23,442 bases of DNA from Haemophilus parainfluenzae (GCF_014931375.1 NZ_CP063118.1:1-23442); one strand, 5' to 3'. Shown: positions 15,913-22,234, numbered from the stretch's first letter. Numbers and translations: made by a program. Notes: a model not told the origin generated them from the sequence alone.

Positions 15913-15985
15913 GGTCGCCATCGGCGATAAAAGCGTAGCGCGACAAGCTATAGGTACACATATTTTTAACAAAAAGGTAATAATC

Positions 15986-16270
15986 ATGAAGATTACAAAT
16001 TCTAAAATCGAAAAGTTAAGAGAGCAGTTAAGACTAGAGGAGAAAAAAGAAAAATTACGTATCAAGCAGGAACAGGAAAACAAGATTAAGTATGATAAAG
16101 ATAAGGCTTATAAAGCATATTTAATGATCAAGGAAAAATGCGAAAGTAATCCAACTTTTAAAGCAGACTTTAGAGAATTCTTGATTAATAACTTCAAAGA
16201 TGATGACTTTAAAGTAGTTCATTTTTTATGTATTGATGAAGGAGAAAAAAATGACAACGCGACCAATTAG
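15986..16270 (+). CDS. Small Lys/Glu-rich coiled-coil protein of the leading region
   Basis: 94 residues. Residues 1-45 are an almost unbroken Lys/Glu/Leu/Gln helix, likely a coiled coil (KIEKLREQLRLEEKKEKLRI, then KQEQENKIK). A small acidic/aromatic C-terminal part (about 55-90) follows. There is no recognised family, signal or membrane segment. ATG at 15986 follows AAAAAGG. Its last 20 bases overlap the start of the next gene, so the two are coupled. Its place between oriT and ardC suggests a role early after transfer, which is inference. Confidence 0.7.
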   Translation: MKITNSKIEKLREQLRLEEKKEKLRIKQEQENKIKYDKDKAYKAYLMIKEKCESNPTFKADFREFLINNFKDDDFKVVHFLCIDEGEKNDNATN

Positions 16271-16388
16271 CCAATCTGATTTAGACGAAATCAACAAGGA
16301 TTTATCCGATGATGGTGTTATCTATGATTTGGATACATCAGGAATTGATATAGAGGCAGTTGATCCGGAAATCGATTCAGACGATTAG
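16251..16388 (+). CDS. 45-aa strongly acidic protein next to ardC
   Basis: 45 codons from ATG 16251, behind a strong AAGGAG. Fifteen of the 45 residues are Asp or Glu against two basic ones, with acidic residues spread along the chain (SDLDEINKDLSDDG, EAVDPEIDSDD). It overlaps the upstream gene by 20 bp and ends 17 bp before ardC, so it lies in an operon with both. I do not recognise the family. The charge and antirestriction context make a DNA-mimic or a partner of ArdC plausible but unproven. Confidence 0.7.
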   Translation: MTTRPISQSDLDEINKDLSDDGVIYDLDTSGIDIEAVDPEIDSDD

Positions 16389-16405
16389 TTTATGAGGAAG
16401 AAGAT

Positions 16406-17533
16406 ATGGCAGAGAAAAAAGATATTCGCGCAGATTATGAAGATCGGTTAGCGGAAACAATACGTAATGCCATTATTAATAATGATTCAAAATGGGAAAA
16501 ACGCTGGAATAGTTTTGATATATATCCCCAAAATGGAAATACAGGCAGACCATACTCCGGCATTAATGAGTTAAATCTTTATTTTTCCCCGTATGATGAT
16601 CCTCGATGGTTTACTTATAAGCAAATTAAAGCCCTCGGAGGACAAGTTAAGAAAGGTGAAAAGGGTCGATTGATACAATTTTATACGAATAAAATTGAAC
16701 GAATTAAAAAAGACCAAAACGGTAATCCGATTCTTGACCAAGAAGGGAAAAATCAAAGAGAAGTAGAAATAATTGATGGCTATATAGCAAAATATTACAT
16801 TGTTTTTAATGCTCAACAAACAACCGGACTCCCTCCATATACCCCGCCGGAAATCACAATAGAAGACCGAAAAAAGCGCGATCTATATAACATAGAACGG
16901 ATAGAACAACTTGTTAGAAACATGAATATTAATGTTGAGGAAAAGTTTAGTAATAAGGCTTACTATCAACCGGATTTAGATCTCATCGTGATTCCAGATA
17001 AGGCACAGTTCAAAGGCAAAAAAGAGTACTACGGCACACTTCTACATGAAGCGTCTCATGCAACTTCTCACCCGTCCAGACTAAATAGGAAACTTTCTTT
17101 TGATATGAATTCAAAAGAATACGCCAAGGAAGAACTTATCGCCGAAATTTCATCAATGTTACTTTCCAGGAAATATCAAATTGCCGTGCAAAATCCTAAA
17201 CGAGATTTTTCCGATGAAAAAAATTCGTTGGCATATTTGCGCGGGTGGATTATGGCGGGCAAACTGACAAATGATGATTTTAAAGACGCTATAAAAACGG
17301 CTGTAAAAGTATCAAATTACATTACACTACATGACAAAGAATTAACCTTGGATAAATCTCCATCAAAAGAAGCTGTTCAACATAACAATCACATCATCAC
17401 GTTTGGCCAACATCAGGGCTATAAATCTTTTGATGAATCCATGAAGTCAAATGCAGTGGAAGCATATCATAAATTGAAGGCGCAGCTCGCCTTTCAAAAA
17501 GAACCTATCAAAGAACAAGAGAAGGAAAGATAA
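16406..17533 (+). CDS. ardC: ArdC-type antirestriction protein (ssDNA-binding plus zincin-like domain)
   Basis: 375 residues. The N-terminal half (about 8-140) fits the ArdC N-terminal domain that binds single-stranded DNA: KWEKRW, NGNTGRPYSGIN, DDPRWFTYKQIKALGGQVKKG and YYIVFNAQQTTGLP. The C-terminal half has a zincin-type metallopeptidase motif, HEASH at 214-218, with EELIAEISS (242-250) providing the likely third ligand. ArdC from plasmid pSa protects incoming single-stranded DNA from restriction nucleases. It begins behind GAGGAAG, and its stop lies in a perfect 12-bp hairpin. It is the main gene of the leading region, where such proteins are expected. Confidence 0.92.
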   Translation: MAEKKDIRADYEDRLAETIRNAIINNDSKWEKRWNSFDIYPQNGNTGRPYSGINELNLYFSPYDDPRWFTYKQIKALGGQVKKGEKGRLIQFYTNKIERIKKDQNGNPILDQEGKNQREVEIIDGYIAKYYIVFNAQQTTGLPPYTPPEITIEDRKKRDLYNIERIEQLVRNMNINVEEKFSNKAYYQPDLDLIVIPDKAQFKGKKEYYGTLLHEASHATSHPSRLNRKLSFDMNSKEYAKEELIAEISSMLLSRKYQIAVQNPKRDFSDEKNSLAYLRGWIMAGKLTNDDFKDAIKTAVKVSNYITLHDKELTLDKSPSKEAVQHNNHIITFGQHQGYKSFDESMKSNAVEAYHKLKAQLAFQKEPIKEQEKER

Positions 17534-17558
17534 TATTTATGTAAAAACATAAATATTA
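17531..17558. repeat. Perfect 12-bp hairpin over the ardC stop codon
   Basis: TAATATTTATGT and ACATAAATATTA flank a 4-base A loop. The ardC TAA is the first three bases. The arm sequence resembles the AT-rich palindromes around fic and parA, so it may be another copy of that operator family as well as an mRNA 3' structure. Confidence 0.75.
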
Positions 17559-17574
17559 CTAAACATATTAGAAT

Positions 17575-17609
17575 AAAAGTGCGGTAGAAATTTACCGCAC
17601 TTTTTGTTT
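17575..17609 (+). terminator. Rho-independent terminator built from an inverted pair of DNA uptake signals
   Basis: 12-bp perfect arms (17575-17586 and 17593-17604) around a 6-base loop, followed by TTTTTGTTT. Each arm contains the Haemophilus-type uptake signal AAGTGCGGT (17577-17585, inverted at 17594-17602). It ends the leading-region transcript after ardC. Inverted uptake-signal pairs used as terminators are typical of this bacterial family. Confidence 0.9.
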
Positions 17610-17610
17610 A

Positions 17611-17760
17611 TATCGTGCTTTAGCACAAATGAGGGGGTAACGGTATGCTAAACCATTAAGAATTTGCGGGTGATTGTCAAGGTTTGGCGTAGCCAACCCG
17701 GAGGGCTTGACCTTGATAAGCACAGGAGCAAATTTCTTAAACTGGTTGCATACTGTTACC
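17611..17760 (-). repeat. 150-bp perfect inverted repeat, copy B (pairs with 15522-15671)
   Basis: Exact reverse complement of copy A with no mismatch found by eye. It starts one base after the ardC terminator region and ends beside a small hairpin CCCAAT-GAAT-ATTGGG. The two copies enclose 1.94 kb: the nested hairpins, the three leading-region genes and their terminator. Confidence 0.92.
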
Positions 17761-18110
17761 CAATGAATATTGGGTCGGAGTGTATTTTGCCCTTGCGGTA
17801 GCAAGGGTCCTATTATTTGAAAATCGCAGATTTTCTGTTCCTTATTTTTATATTTAAAAATAAATTATGGAATAACGTTTAGTGCCGAAATTAAGGGCGA
17901 ATTTAATAATATTTACCTAACAACAAACACACAACTTACTCACAATGCCGCATGAATTTAGCAAAATTTGGTTAGTATCAATGCAATCTTTACTCTGAAA
18001 TAAAAATAAAGTAGATGAAATAGCCTAAATTATAAGCATTTTTATATTGGTAGATGTGTTGAGTCGTGACTTAGTAAAACCAAGCCATCAACTGAAAAAA
18101 GATGATTAAA
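17758..18110. other. Non-coding hairpin-rich AT stretch behind repA, candidate oriV
   Basis: No gene is supported here. Four hairpins follow one another: CCCAAT-GAAT-ATTGGG (17758-17773), CCCTTGC-GGTA-GCAAGGG (17790-17807), GAAAATC-GCA-GATTTTC (17819-17835) and TATTTTT/AAAAATA (about 17843-17862). A very AT-rich stretch follows, with TTACTCACA (17936-17944, 7 of 9 to the DnaA box). In IncFII plasmids the origin lies just downstream of repA, which is where this sits. The origin call is inference. Confidence 0.4.
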
Positions 18111-19118
18111 TTAAGAGGCGTAATGTTGTAAATCGGTCATGTAGCTTTCTTTGAGGGCTTTCCGGTACAAAATATCGTTTGCCGCTTTTTCTCGCGCTCG
18201 TTGTCTTATTCGCTCCTTGTCATATAGACGCTTGCGGAGTTTTTGTACTTCTTCCGTTGTGTTACAGTCGGCAAACGAACGAAAACAAGGTTTAAAAACG
18301 TCGCTTTCAATGTCTAAATCAAGATAATTTACCGGCTTACGTTGAGAAACAAATTTAATGACGTGCTCGCCTAACAAATCCTTTCGGCGTTTGATGAGTA
18401 AGTTTTTTAATGAATAGTGCTGTTTAATACCAGCCACACCTTTATTTTCCAGTTTGTCTAGATGTTTTTTATAACGCTCGAATGTTTGATTTACACGATT
18501 GTTCACAAATTGATATTTATGGAAATCGACCAGGATTTTTCTTAATTCTTTCTCTGTAATGTTGAACATTAAAAAGAATTCAACGTTTAAGAAAATCCGC
18601 ATTGGTTTATGCTTTTGTCCCAATCGGTCATACTCACGTAATACAGTAATCAATTCAGCGTCTTCCAACATTTGAATAGCATTGAGTACCGTATCGTAAC
18701 GCACTCGATTTTTACCGTTCTTATCCCACGATACATAAGCCTGATTACACATATTAGCGATATGTTCGACGTTTGAGCGGACTTCAAAGAGATAATCGCT
18801 TGCCGGAGAAAAGTCACAGTACGTAATAAGCGTTGGCAACAAAACAGAAAGGACTTCCCGACGTTCCCGGCGGATAGTCTCACGCTGATATTTACTTAAT
18901 CGTAAAGCGTTCAAGTAAGGATTCTTATTGAAATTATGGGTTTCACAACGTTGCAGGAAAAACCACGTTGTATAAGCAAATTCCCGGCTCTGGAGATTTT
19001 GAGTAAAGAAAGGAGTAAGATTGCGATGTTTTTTCTTCGCGGCCTTCTCATAGTTGACAGCTCGTTTTGATGACTTAAAGCCGAATGTTCTGTTGATTTT
19101 TTTACGTTTAATCTTCAT
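18111..19118 (-). CDS. repA: IncFII-like replication initiator RepA
   Basis: 335 residues, basic, with no membrane segment. The central part (about 85-205) follows the IncFII RepA pattern: LLPTLITYCDFSPASDYLFEV, then a short helix, RYDTVLNAIQMLEDAELITVLREYD, a PMRIFLNVEFF strand and an NITEKELRKIL helix, consistent with winged-helix initiator folds. The last 40 residues are an Arg/Lys-rich helix (RKRLYDKERIRQRAREKAA). It should open oriV and recruit host replication proteins. ATG 19116-19118 has only a weak ribosome-binding site inside a small TTGCT/AGCAA hairpin, and a 6-codon frame (19124-19144) precedes it. A CopA-like RNA covers its leader, which supports IncFII-type control. Confidence 0.85.
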   Translation of the reverse strand: MKIKRKKINRTFGFKSSKRAVNYEKAAKKKHRNLTPFFTQNLQSREFAYTTWFFLQRCETHNFNKNPYLNALRLSKYQRETIRRERREVLSVLLPTLITYCDFSPASDYLFEVRSNVEHIANMCNQAYVSWDKNGKNRVRYDTVLNAIQMLEDAELITVLREYDRLGQKHKPMRIFLNVEFFLMFNITEKELRKILVDFHKYQFVNNRVNQTFERYKKHLDKLENKGVAGIKQHYSLKNLLIKRRKDLLGEHVIKFVSQRKPVNYLDLDIESDVFKPCFRSFADCNTTEEVQKLRKRLYDKERIRQRAREKAANDILYRKALKESYMTDLQHYAS

Positions 19119-19195
19119 TGTTGCTATTTCTTGTTAAGCAACATTTGAATCACGATTTTAAAGTACTCACAATGTAAAAATTTAGTTTAAAACTA

Positions 19196-19223
19196 TTGCA
19201 AATAACATTCAGCCCAGTATAAT
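19196..19223 (+). promoter_or_regulatory. Promoter of the CopA-like antisense RNA
   Basis: TTGCAA (19196-19201) and a consensus -10 TATAAT (19218-19223) are 16 bases apart, reading against the repA leader. No coding frame follows, only a terminator about 70 bases on, so the product should be a short RNA. Confidence 0.7.
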
Positions 19224-19229
19224 ACTAAC

Positions 19230-19322
19230 TGATTTTATTAATCGTGTTTCAAACGTTGCTTTGGTAGAGTTCGTTAAAACACACTTCTTGAATAAGCACC
19301 TTTGCCGAGGTGCTTTTTCTTT
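19230..19322 (+). ncRNA. CopA-like antisense RNA controlling repA
   Basis: Predicted RNA of about 90 bases from the 19218-19223 promoter to the terminator. It is complementary to the repA mRNA leader, 110-200 bases before the repA start. Its main hairpin has 8-bp arms and the loop UUGCCG; the mRNA counterpart exposes CGGCAA, close to the CGCCAA-type loops of IncFII-group plasmids. Size, position, orientation and hairpin fit CopA/RNAI. There may be loop pairing with a UUUGC in the leader downstream, but that is speculative. Confidence 0.75.
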
Positions 19323-19325
19323 TTC
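19294..19325 (+). terminator. Terminator of the antisense RNA
   Basis: AAGCACCT-TTGCCG-AGGTGCTT with a perfect 8-bp stem, followed by TTTCTTTTTC. It is oriented on the plus strand only, because the minus strand has no T-run after the stem. It therefore belongs to the antisense transcript and not to repA. Confidence 0.85.
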
Positions 19326-19381
19326 AGTTTCCTCTCGCCTCAAATCTCATTTCTTGAGCAGAAAGCAAGTTAATGCTCCCT

Positions 19382-19411
19382 ATTCTACTCTTTATGCACA
19401 AAAAAGATCAA
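19382..19411 (-). promoter_or_regulatory. Putative repA promoter
   Basis: On the minus strand, TTGATC (19406-19411) and TAGAAT (19382-19387) are 18 bases apart. The transcript would start near 19375 and carry the antisense target hairpin in a leader of about 255 bases before repA, like IncFII plasmids. Confidence 0.5.
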
Positions 19412-19499
19412 GAAAGATCTATTTTTTAAGTTAAAAAAACTCATTTTTATGGTATTTTATTATTGACCCATACCCACAAGAAGGATACAATGAGGACAT

Positions 19500-19703
19500 A
19501 TGACAGATTCAGATATTTCAATTAGAGTTCGCACAAGTAGGGCGCTGAAAAATCAAGCCGCTAAAGAACTACGAAAAATGGGATTAACCGTTTCTGACGC
19601 CATTAGGCTATATTTAAGCTATATAGCAAATGAAAAAAAATTACCAAATGAATTAACAAATTCTGCTGTATTGATAAGCATAGCGAAAGAAAGGAAGCTG
19701 TAA
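19500..19703 (+). CDS. RelB/DinJ-type antitoxin, apparently without its toxin
   Basis: 67 residues. The N-terminus follows the RelB/DinJ ribbon-helix-helix pattern: ISIRVRTSRALKNQAAKELRKMGLTVSDAIRLYLSYIANEKKLP. It is shorter than the usual 80-90 residues and has a divergent tail (SAVLISIAKERKL). GAGGA precedes ATG 19500. Downstream there is no intact RelE/YafQ-type toxin, only stop-rich sequence, so it is an orphan regulator or a relic. It would bind DNA as a dimer and could repress its own promoter or a similar site elsewhere. Confidence 0.75.
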   Translation: MTDSDISIRVRTSRALKNQAAKELRKMGLTVSDAIRLYLSYIANEKKLPNELTNSAVLISIAKERKL

Positions 19704-19756
19704 TCCAAATAATCCTCTAGAAATTATCTGTTAAAGATGATTATAAACGCGGTTAT

Positions 19757-19777
19757 AAAAACCGATCCGTTTTTGGA
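19757..19777. repeat. Second copy of the 12976 palindrome, inverted
   Basis: 20 of 21 bases match the reverse complement of 12976-12996. The core is AAAAAC-CGATCC-GTTTTT. It lies 54 bases after the antitoxin-like gene, in non-coding DNA. Confidence 0.6.
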
Positions 19778-19822
19778 ATTTTAGATATTAAATTTAGATA
19801 GGAGTTTAGTTGTTACATCCTC

Positions 19823-19903
19823 TTAGTTATACTTTATCTCTTTCGCGTTGCCTAAGAATTTAGATGAATATCGTTTTTCTACAATATATCCATAGCCTTT
19901 CAT
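19823..19903 (-). CDS. Possible 26-aa small protein downstream of the membrane protein
   Basis: ATG 19901-19903 lies behind a very good AAAGGAG at a spacing of about 6, followed by 26 codons and TAA. The peptide is basic and Tyr-rich (MKGYGYIVEKRYSSKFLGN...). It is the next frame after the 152-aa membrane protein in the same direction, about 20 bp away. It could be a real small gene or the start of a truncated one. No family is recognised. Confidence 0.4.
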   Translation of the reverse strand: MKGYGYIVEKRYSSKFLGNAKEIKYN

Positions 19904-19924
19904 AAATACTCCTTTTTTCAAAAC

Positions 19925-20383
19925 TTAACAATTATTGTTTTCTTGAGCCTTTCCATAGAGTTTCTTCAATACCTCAATCATAAATATATTTTTAGGGTAT
20001 CTTAAGCTAGGATTGGATAACAACAAGATAACGCAAGCAAAAATAGACATTAAAGGGGTAAGGTTTCTGATTAGAAGAATTAGCTCATCTACATCTATTG
20101 CCTTTATAGGGTCATTTGTTATAAATGAAAAAAACAACATTACAAAAATAATGCTTAATGCAATACTAACTGATTTATAGGCTAGTCTTGTAAAATACAA
20201 AATATAGTGCCAAATTTGGAAAGCCCAATTACGCAAACTTTTCTTCTCATTTGCCAACATTTCCGCATATTCTTTTTCGCTTATAAAAACATCATAAGCA
20301 TAGATAGGTTTAGCTTTAAACTCTCTTTCAGCTAAACTTATATTGATTTTTCTAATGCCTGTGATAGCTTCTTCTTGATCCAT
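19925..20383 (-). CDS. Two-helix inner-membrane protein of unknown function
   Basis: 152 residues. A soluble N-terminal part of about 60 residues (acidic, with ISLAEREF and YAYDVFISEKEYAEML) is followed by two hydrophobic helices (about 72-91 and 106-124) and a short basic end. There is no signal peptide or family match. It starts at ATG behind AGGAGA, about 60 bp after the fic stop, and may be read from the same transcript. Its DNA is more AT-rich than the tra genes, like other accessory genes. Confidence 0.7.
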   Translation of the reverse strand: MDQEEAITGIRKINISLAEREFKAKPIYAYDVFISEKEYAEMLANEKKSLRNWAFQIWHYILYFTRLAYKSVSIALSIIFVMLFFSFITNDPIKAIDVDELILLIRNLTPLMSIFACVILLLSNPSLRYPKNIFMIEVLKKLYGKAQENNNC

Positions 20384-20443
20384 AAATCTTCTCCTATGTA
20401 TGCAAAACTTAAAAAATCATCCCATAATTGCAAAGATAATAAC

Positions 20444-21286
20444 TCATAGTGTCCTCTCCTGTTCCTTATTTAAGGAAATTTCAGGCTTTTTTTCGGCTAT
20501 TTCCTTTTTTTTCGCAACTTCATAGGCAAGTTTAGGATAATCCTTTTGCCACTGCGGATAGATTACCTGTAATTCACGTTCTATCGAACGTTGTACGGAA
20601 TCTTTGAGTAACCGGGTAATGGCTTGATAATCGCCCTTATCTGCCTTTGCTAGCGCGTTGTAATAGTTTTCCCTATCCGTCGGCTCAATAATGGCGATAC
20701 TGTAACCGGCATTCATCAGTTCAAGATTCATAATTAAACGCCCGGTGCGCCCGTTGCCATCAACGAAAGGATGAATCCCAACAAAATCCGCATGGAGTTT
20801 CGCAATTCGTTCAAGTGCCGGCGTTTGGTTTTCTTTATCCAGGCGATTTTGTTCAATCAATCGTTCCATGGCGTTTTGTAACAAATAAGGCTGTGGGGGA
20901 ATATGCTCCGCACCTTGAATCATTACCGGTACACTGCGGTATTTGCCGGCATAAATTTCTTTCTCTGTGCCTTTCAGTAACAACGCATTAAATTCTTTAA
21001 TATGGCGTTCGGATAGTGATTCTTTCGCTTTCACTATATCCAATAGGTAATTAATGGCTTCCCTGTGGTTGATTACATCCAGGTGATCTTTAAACGGTTT
21101 CCCCTTGGCCGTAATCCCATTTTCCAGTAATACCCGGGTTTCAATTAAAGTGAGCTGGTTGCCTTCAATCGCATTAGACGCTTGGTTATAACGCAACATA
21201 AAATCATCTTGTAAAGATTTTGTCGTAACCGGGTCAAGCGGACGCTTCGAATCCAATACTTTTTTTAGTTCATTTACAGTATTCAT
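20444..21286 (-). CDS. fic: Class II Fic-domain AMP-transferase
   Basis: 280 residues from the chosen start. The complete Fic motif HPFVDGNGRTGR at 172-183 carries the catalytic histidine H172 and the nucleotide-anion site, so it should transfer AMP to a protein hydroxyl. The N-terminal helix carries SNAIEG (37-42), fitting the S/TxxxE(G/N) self-inhibition motif of class II Fic proteins, followed by NQLTLIET. The flap GKYRSVPVMI (114-123) is present. ATG 21284-21286 has AAAGG upstream; an upstream in-frame GTG would add two residues. It follows the ribbon-helix-helix par gene by 52 bp, a spacer with tandem palindromes. Confidence 0.93.
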   Translation of the reverse strand: MNTVNELKKVLDSKRPLDPVTTKSLQDDFMLRYNQASNAIEGNQLTLIETRVLLENGITAKGKPFKDHLDVINHREAINYLLDIVKAKESLSERHIKEFNALLLKGTEKEIYAGKYRSVPVMIQGAEHIPPQPYLLQNAMERLIEQNRLDKENQTPALERIAKLHADFVGIHPFVDGNGRTGRLIMNLELMNAGYSIAIIEPTDRENYYNALAKADKGDYQAITRLLKDSVQRSIERELQVIYPQWQKDYPKLAYEVAKKKEIAEKKPEISLNKEQERTL

Positions 21287-21310
21287 GTTCACCTTTCCAT
21301 TTTTATGCTT

Positions 21311-21342
21311 ATAAATATTTATGCTTTTGTATAAATATTTAT
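21311..21342. repeat. Tandem palindromes upstream of fic, candidate operator
   Basis: ATAAATATTTAT, a perfect palindrome, occurs at 21311-21322 and 21331-21342, exactly 20 bases (two helix turns) apart, with TATGCTT/TGCTTTT sequence beside the first. This suits co-operative binding of a ribbon-helix-helix dimer. It lies between the parG-like stop and the fic start. Confidence 0.7.
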
Positions 21343-21578
21343 AACATGCCTTTTTCTTTTAAATCCTTACTAAGTAAGTCATTAAAATACTCTTTCAACT
21401 TAATATCATTAAGTAACGCGTATTTCTTCGCTGCTTTGTAAACATCCACCGGAATCATGATGGTAGTTCGTTGTTCGGCAATAGTTACTTCCTCTTTGAG
21501 CTGTGGCATAGCCGTTTTTTCAATGCTACCCATAGAAAGCCCGGATTTGCTTAGTGTGCCTTTTGTTAATTTACTCAT
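21339..21578 (-). CDS. ParG-like ribbon-helix-helix partition protein
   Basis: 79 residues. A flexible basic N-terminus (SKLTKGTLSKSGLSMGSIEK) leads to a C-terminal ribbon-helix-helix (about 37-75: RTTIMIPVDVYKAAKKYALL, then DIKLKEYFNDLLSK). Its start overlaps the ParA stop by 8 bp and has AGGAG inside parA, the normal arrangement for the small centromere-binding partner of a type Ib ParA. It should bind the centromere repeats, repress the par promoter and stimulate ParA. The named homologue is inferred from size and position. Confidence 0.82.
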   Translation of the reverse strand: MSKLTKGTLSKSGLSMGSIEKTAMPQLKEEVTIAEQRTTIMIPVDVYKAAKKYALLNDIKLKEYFNDLLSKDLKEKGML

Positions 21579-22212
21579 ATTGAACTCCTAGTGCAGTTAA
21601 AATTTCATTTGTGATTTGATTAATCTCTGCTTTCGCTTCTTTAGATTGACTTTCAAAAACCGTATTACCGGAACTTAAGACTTCTGCATAGCTGACGCGT
21701 ACCGCCGTACTACCCTTTAATAACGGTATTTCAAAGTTTTCGTTGATAAATTCAATAACTTCTTTAGCTAAATTTGTCTGCTTATTCGTTTGACTGATGA
21801 CTAACCCGGCTTTGAGCTTATCATCAATTTGCATACGTGCTTGCACCAACTCTATCGAATCTTTGCATGCCCAAATATCAAATTGTGATGGTTTCAGCGG
21901 GATCAGAATGTAATCGGCAAGTTTAATCGAATCGGTCATGGCTTTTTCAATACGTGGCGCACCATCAATAATTAAAAAATCCGCTTGGCGACCAAGCGCA
22001 CGGATTTCTTTTTCGGAGAGCCCTTTATCACAAGCAAACACCGGGAAGAAATCATCACCGGCAAGCGCATTCCATTCACGCGCGGACGCTTGTGGGTCGG
22101 TATCAATTAATGCGACATCAAAACCTTTAAGTTGCAGGCTGCGGGCAATATTGATAGAAAGCGTGCTTTTACCGCTACCGCCTTTCTGACTTAATACGGA
22201 TATGACTTTCAT
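21571..22212 (-). CDS. parA: ParA-family partition ATPase (type Ib size)
   Basis: 213 residues from ATG 22210-22212 (AAGGAGA upstream). The deviant Walker A KGGSGKST lies at 10-17, A' LIDTDPQASA at about 37-46 and Walker B DFLIIDGAPR at about 75-84. The short length without an N-terminal DNA-binding domain marks the ParF-like Ib class. It forms dynamic filaments or gradients that place plasmid copies in daughter cells. The frame extends to 22278 but lacks a ribosome-binding site there. It is followed by the ribbon-helix-helix gene and preceded by a 43-aa gene 22 bp away. Confidence 0.93.
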   Translation of the reverse strand: MKVISVLSQKGGSGKSTLSINIARSLQLKGFDVALIDTDPQASAREWNALAGDDFFPVFACDKGLSEKEIRALGRQADFLIIDGAPRIEKAMTDSIKLADYILIPLKPSQFDIWACKDSIELVQARMQIDDKLKAGLVISQTNKQTNLAKEVIEFINENFEIPLLKGSTAVRVSYAEVLSSGNTVFESQSKEAKAEINQITNEILTALGVQYE

Positions 22213-22234
22213 AATAAAGGGTCTCCTTAAAGAA

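Larger units (their letters stand above)
15373..15985. other. Non-coding stretch: oriT, one copy of the 150-bp repeat, nested hairpins
   Basis: 613 bp with no supported gene. In order it holds small inverted repeats and the nic-like sequence (15388-15476), a perfect small hairpin ATAGT-GAT-ACTAT (about 15506-15518), the 150-bp repeat copy A, then the nested hairpin zone up to the AAAAAGG ribosome-binding site of the next gene. Open frames across it are explained by the repeats and have no ribosome-binding sites. Confidence 0.8.
19119..19499. other. repA control region (non-coding, 381 bp)
   Basis: Contains the repA leader, the oppositely oriented antisense-RNA gene, the repA promoter and the promoter/leader side of the small plus-strand antitoxin-like gene. 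An imperfect repeat with two GATC/GATCT units lies at about 19401-19427. No protein gene above a few codons is seen. Confidence 0.7.

Noticed and set aside
15659..16083. Minus-strand frames opposite the leading region
   Set aside because: They overlap hairpins and the well-supported plus-strand coiled-coil gene, have no ribosome-binding sites, and read as low-complexity peptides.
17592..17804. Minus-strand frame of 70 codons across repeat copy B
   Set aside because: It runs through the inverted repeat and the terminator, has no ribosome-binding site, and its mirror in copy A is open only by the same symmetry.
19703..19790. Remnant of a RelE/YafQ-type toxin behind the antitoxin-like gene
   Set aside because: A short frame reads SVKDDYKRGYKN, which faintly resembles such toxins, but it is under 25 residues and has no start. 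This is too weak to annotate.
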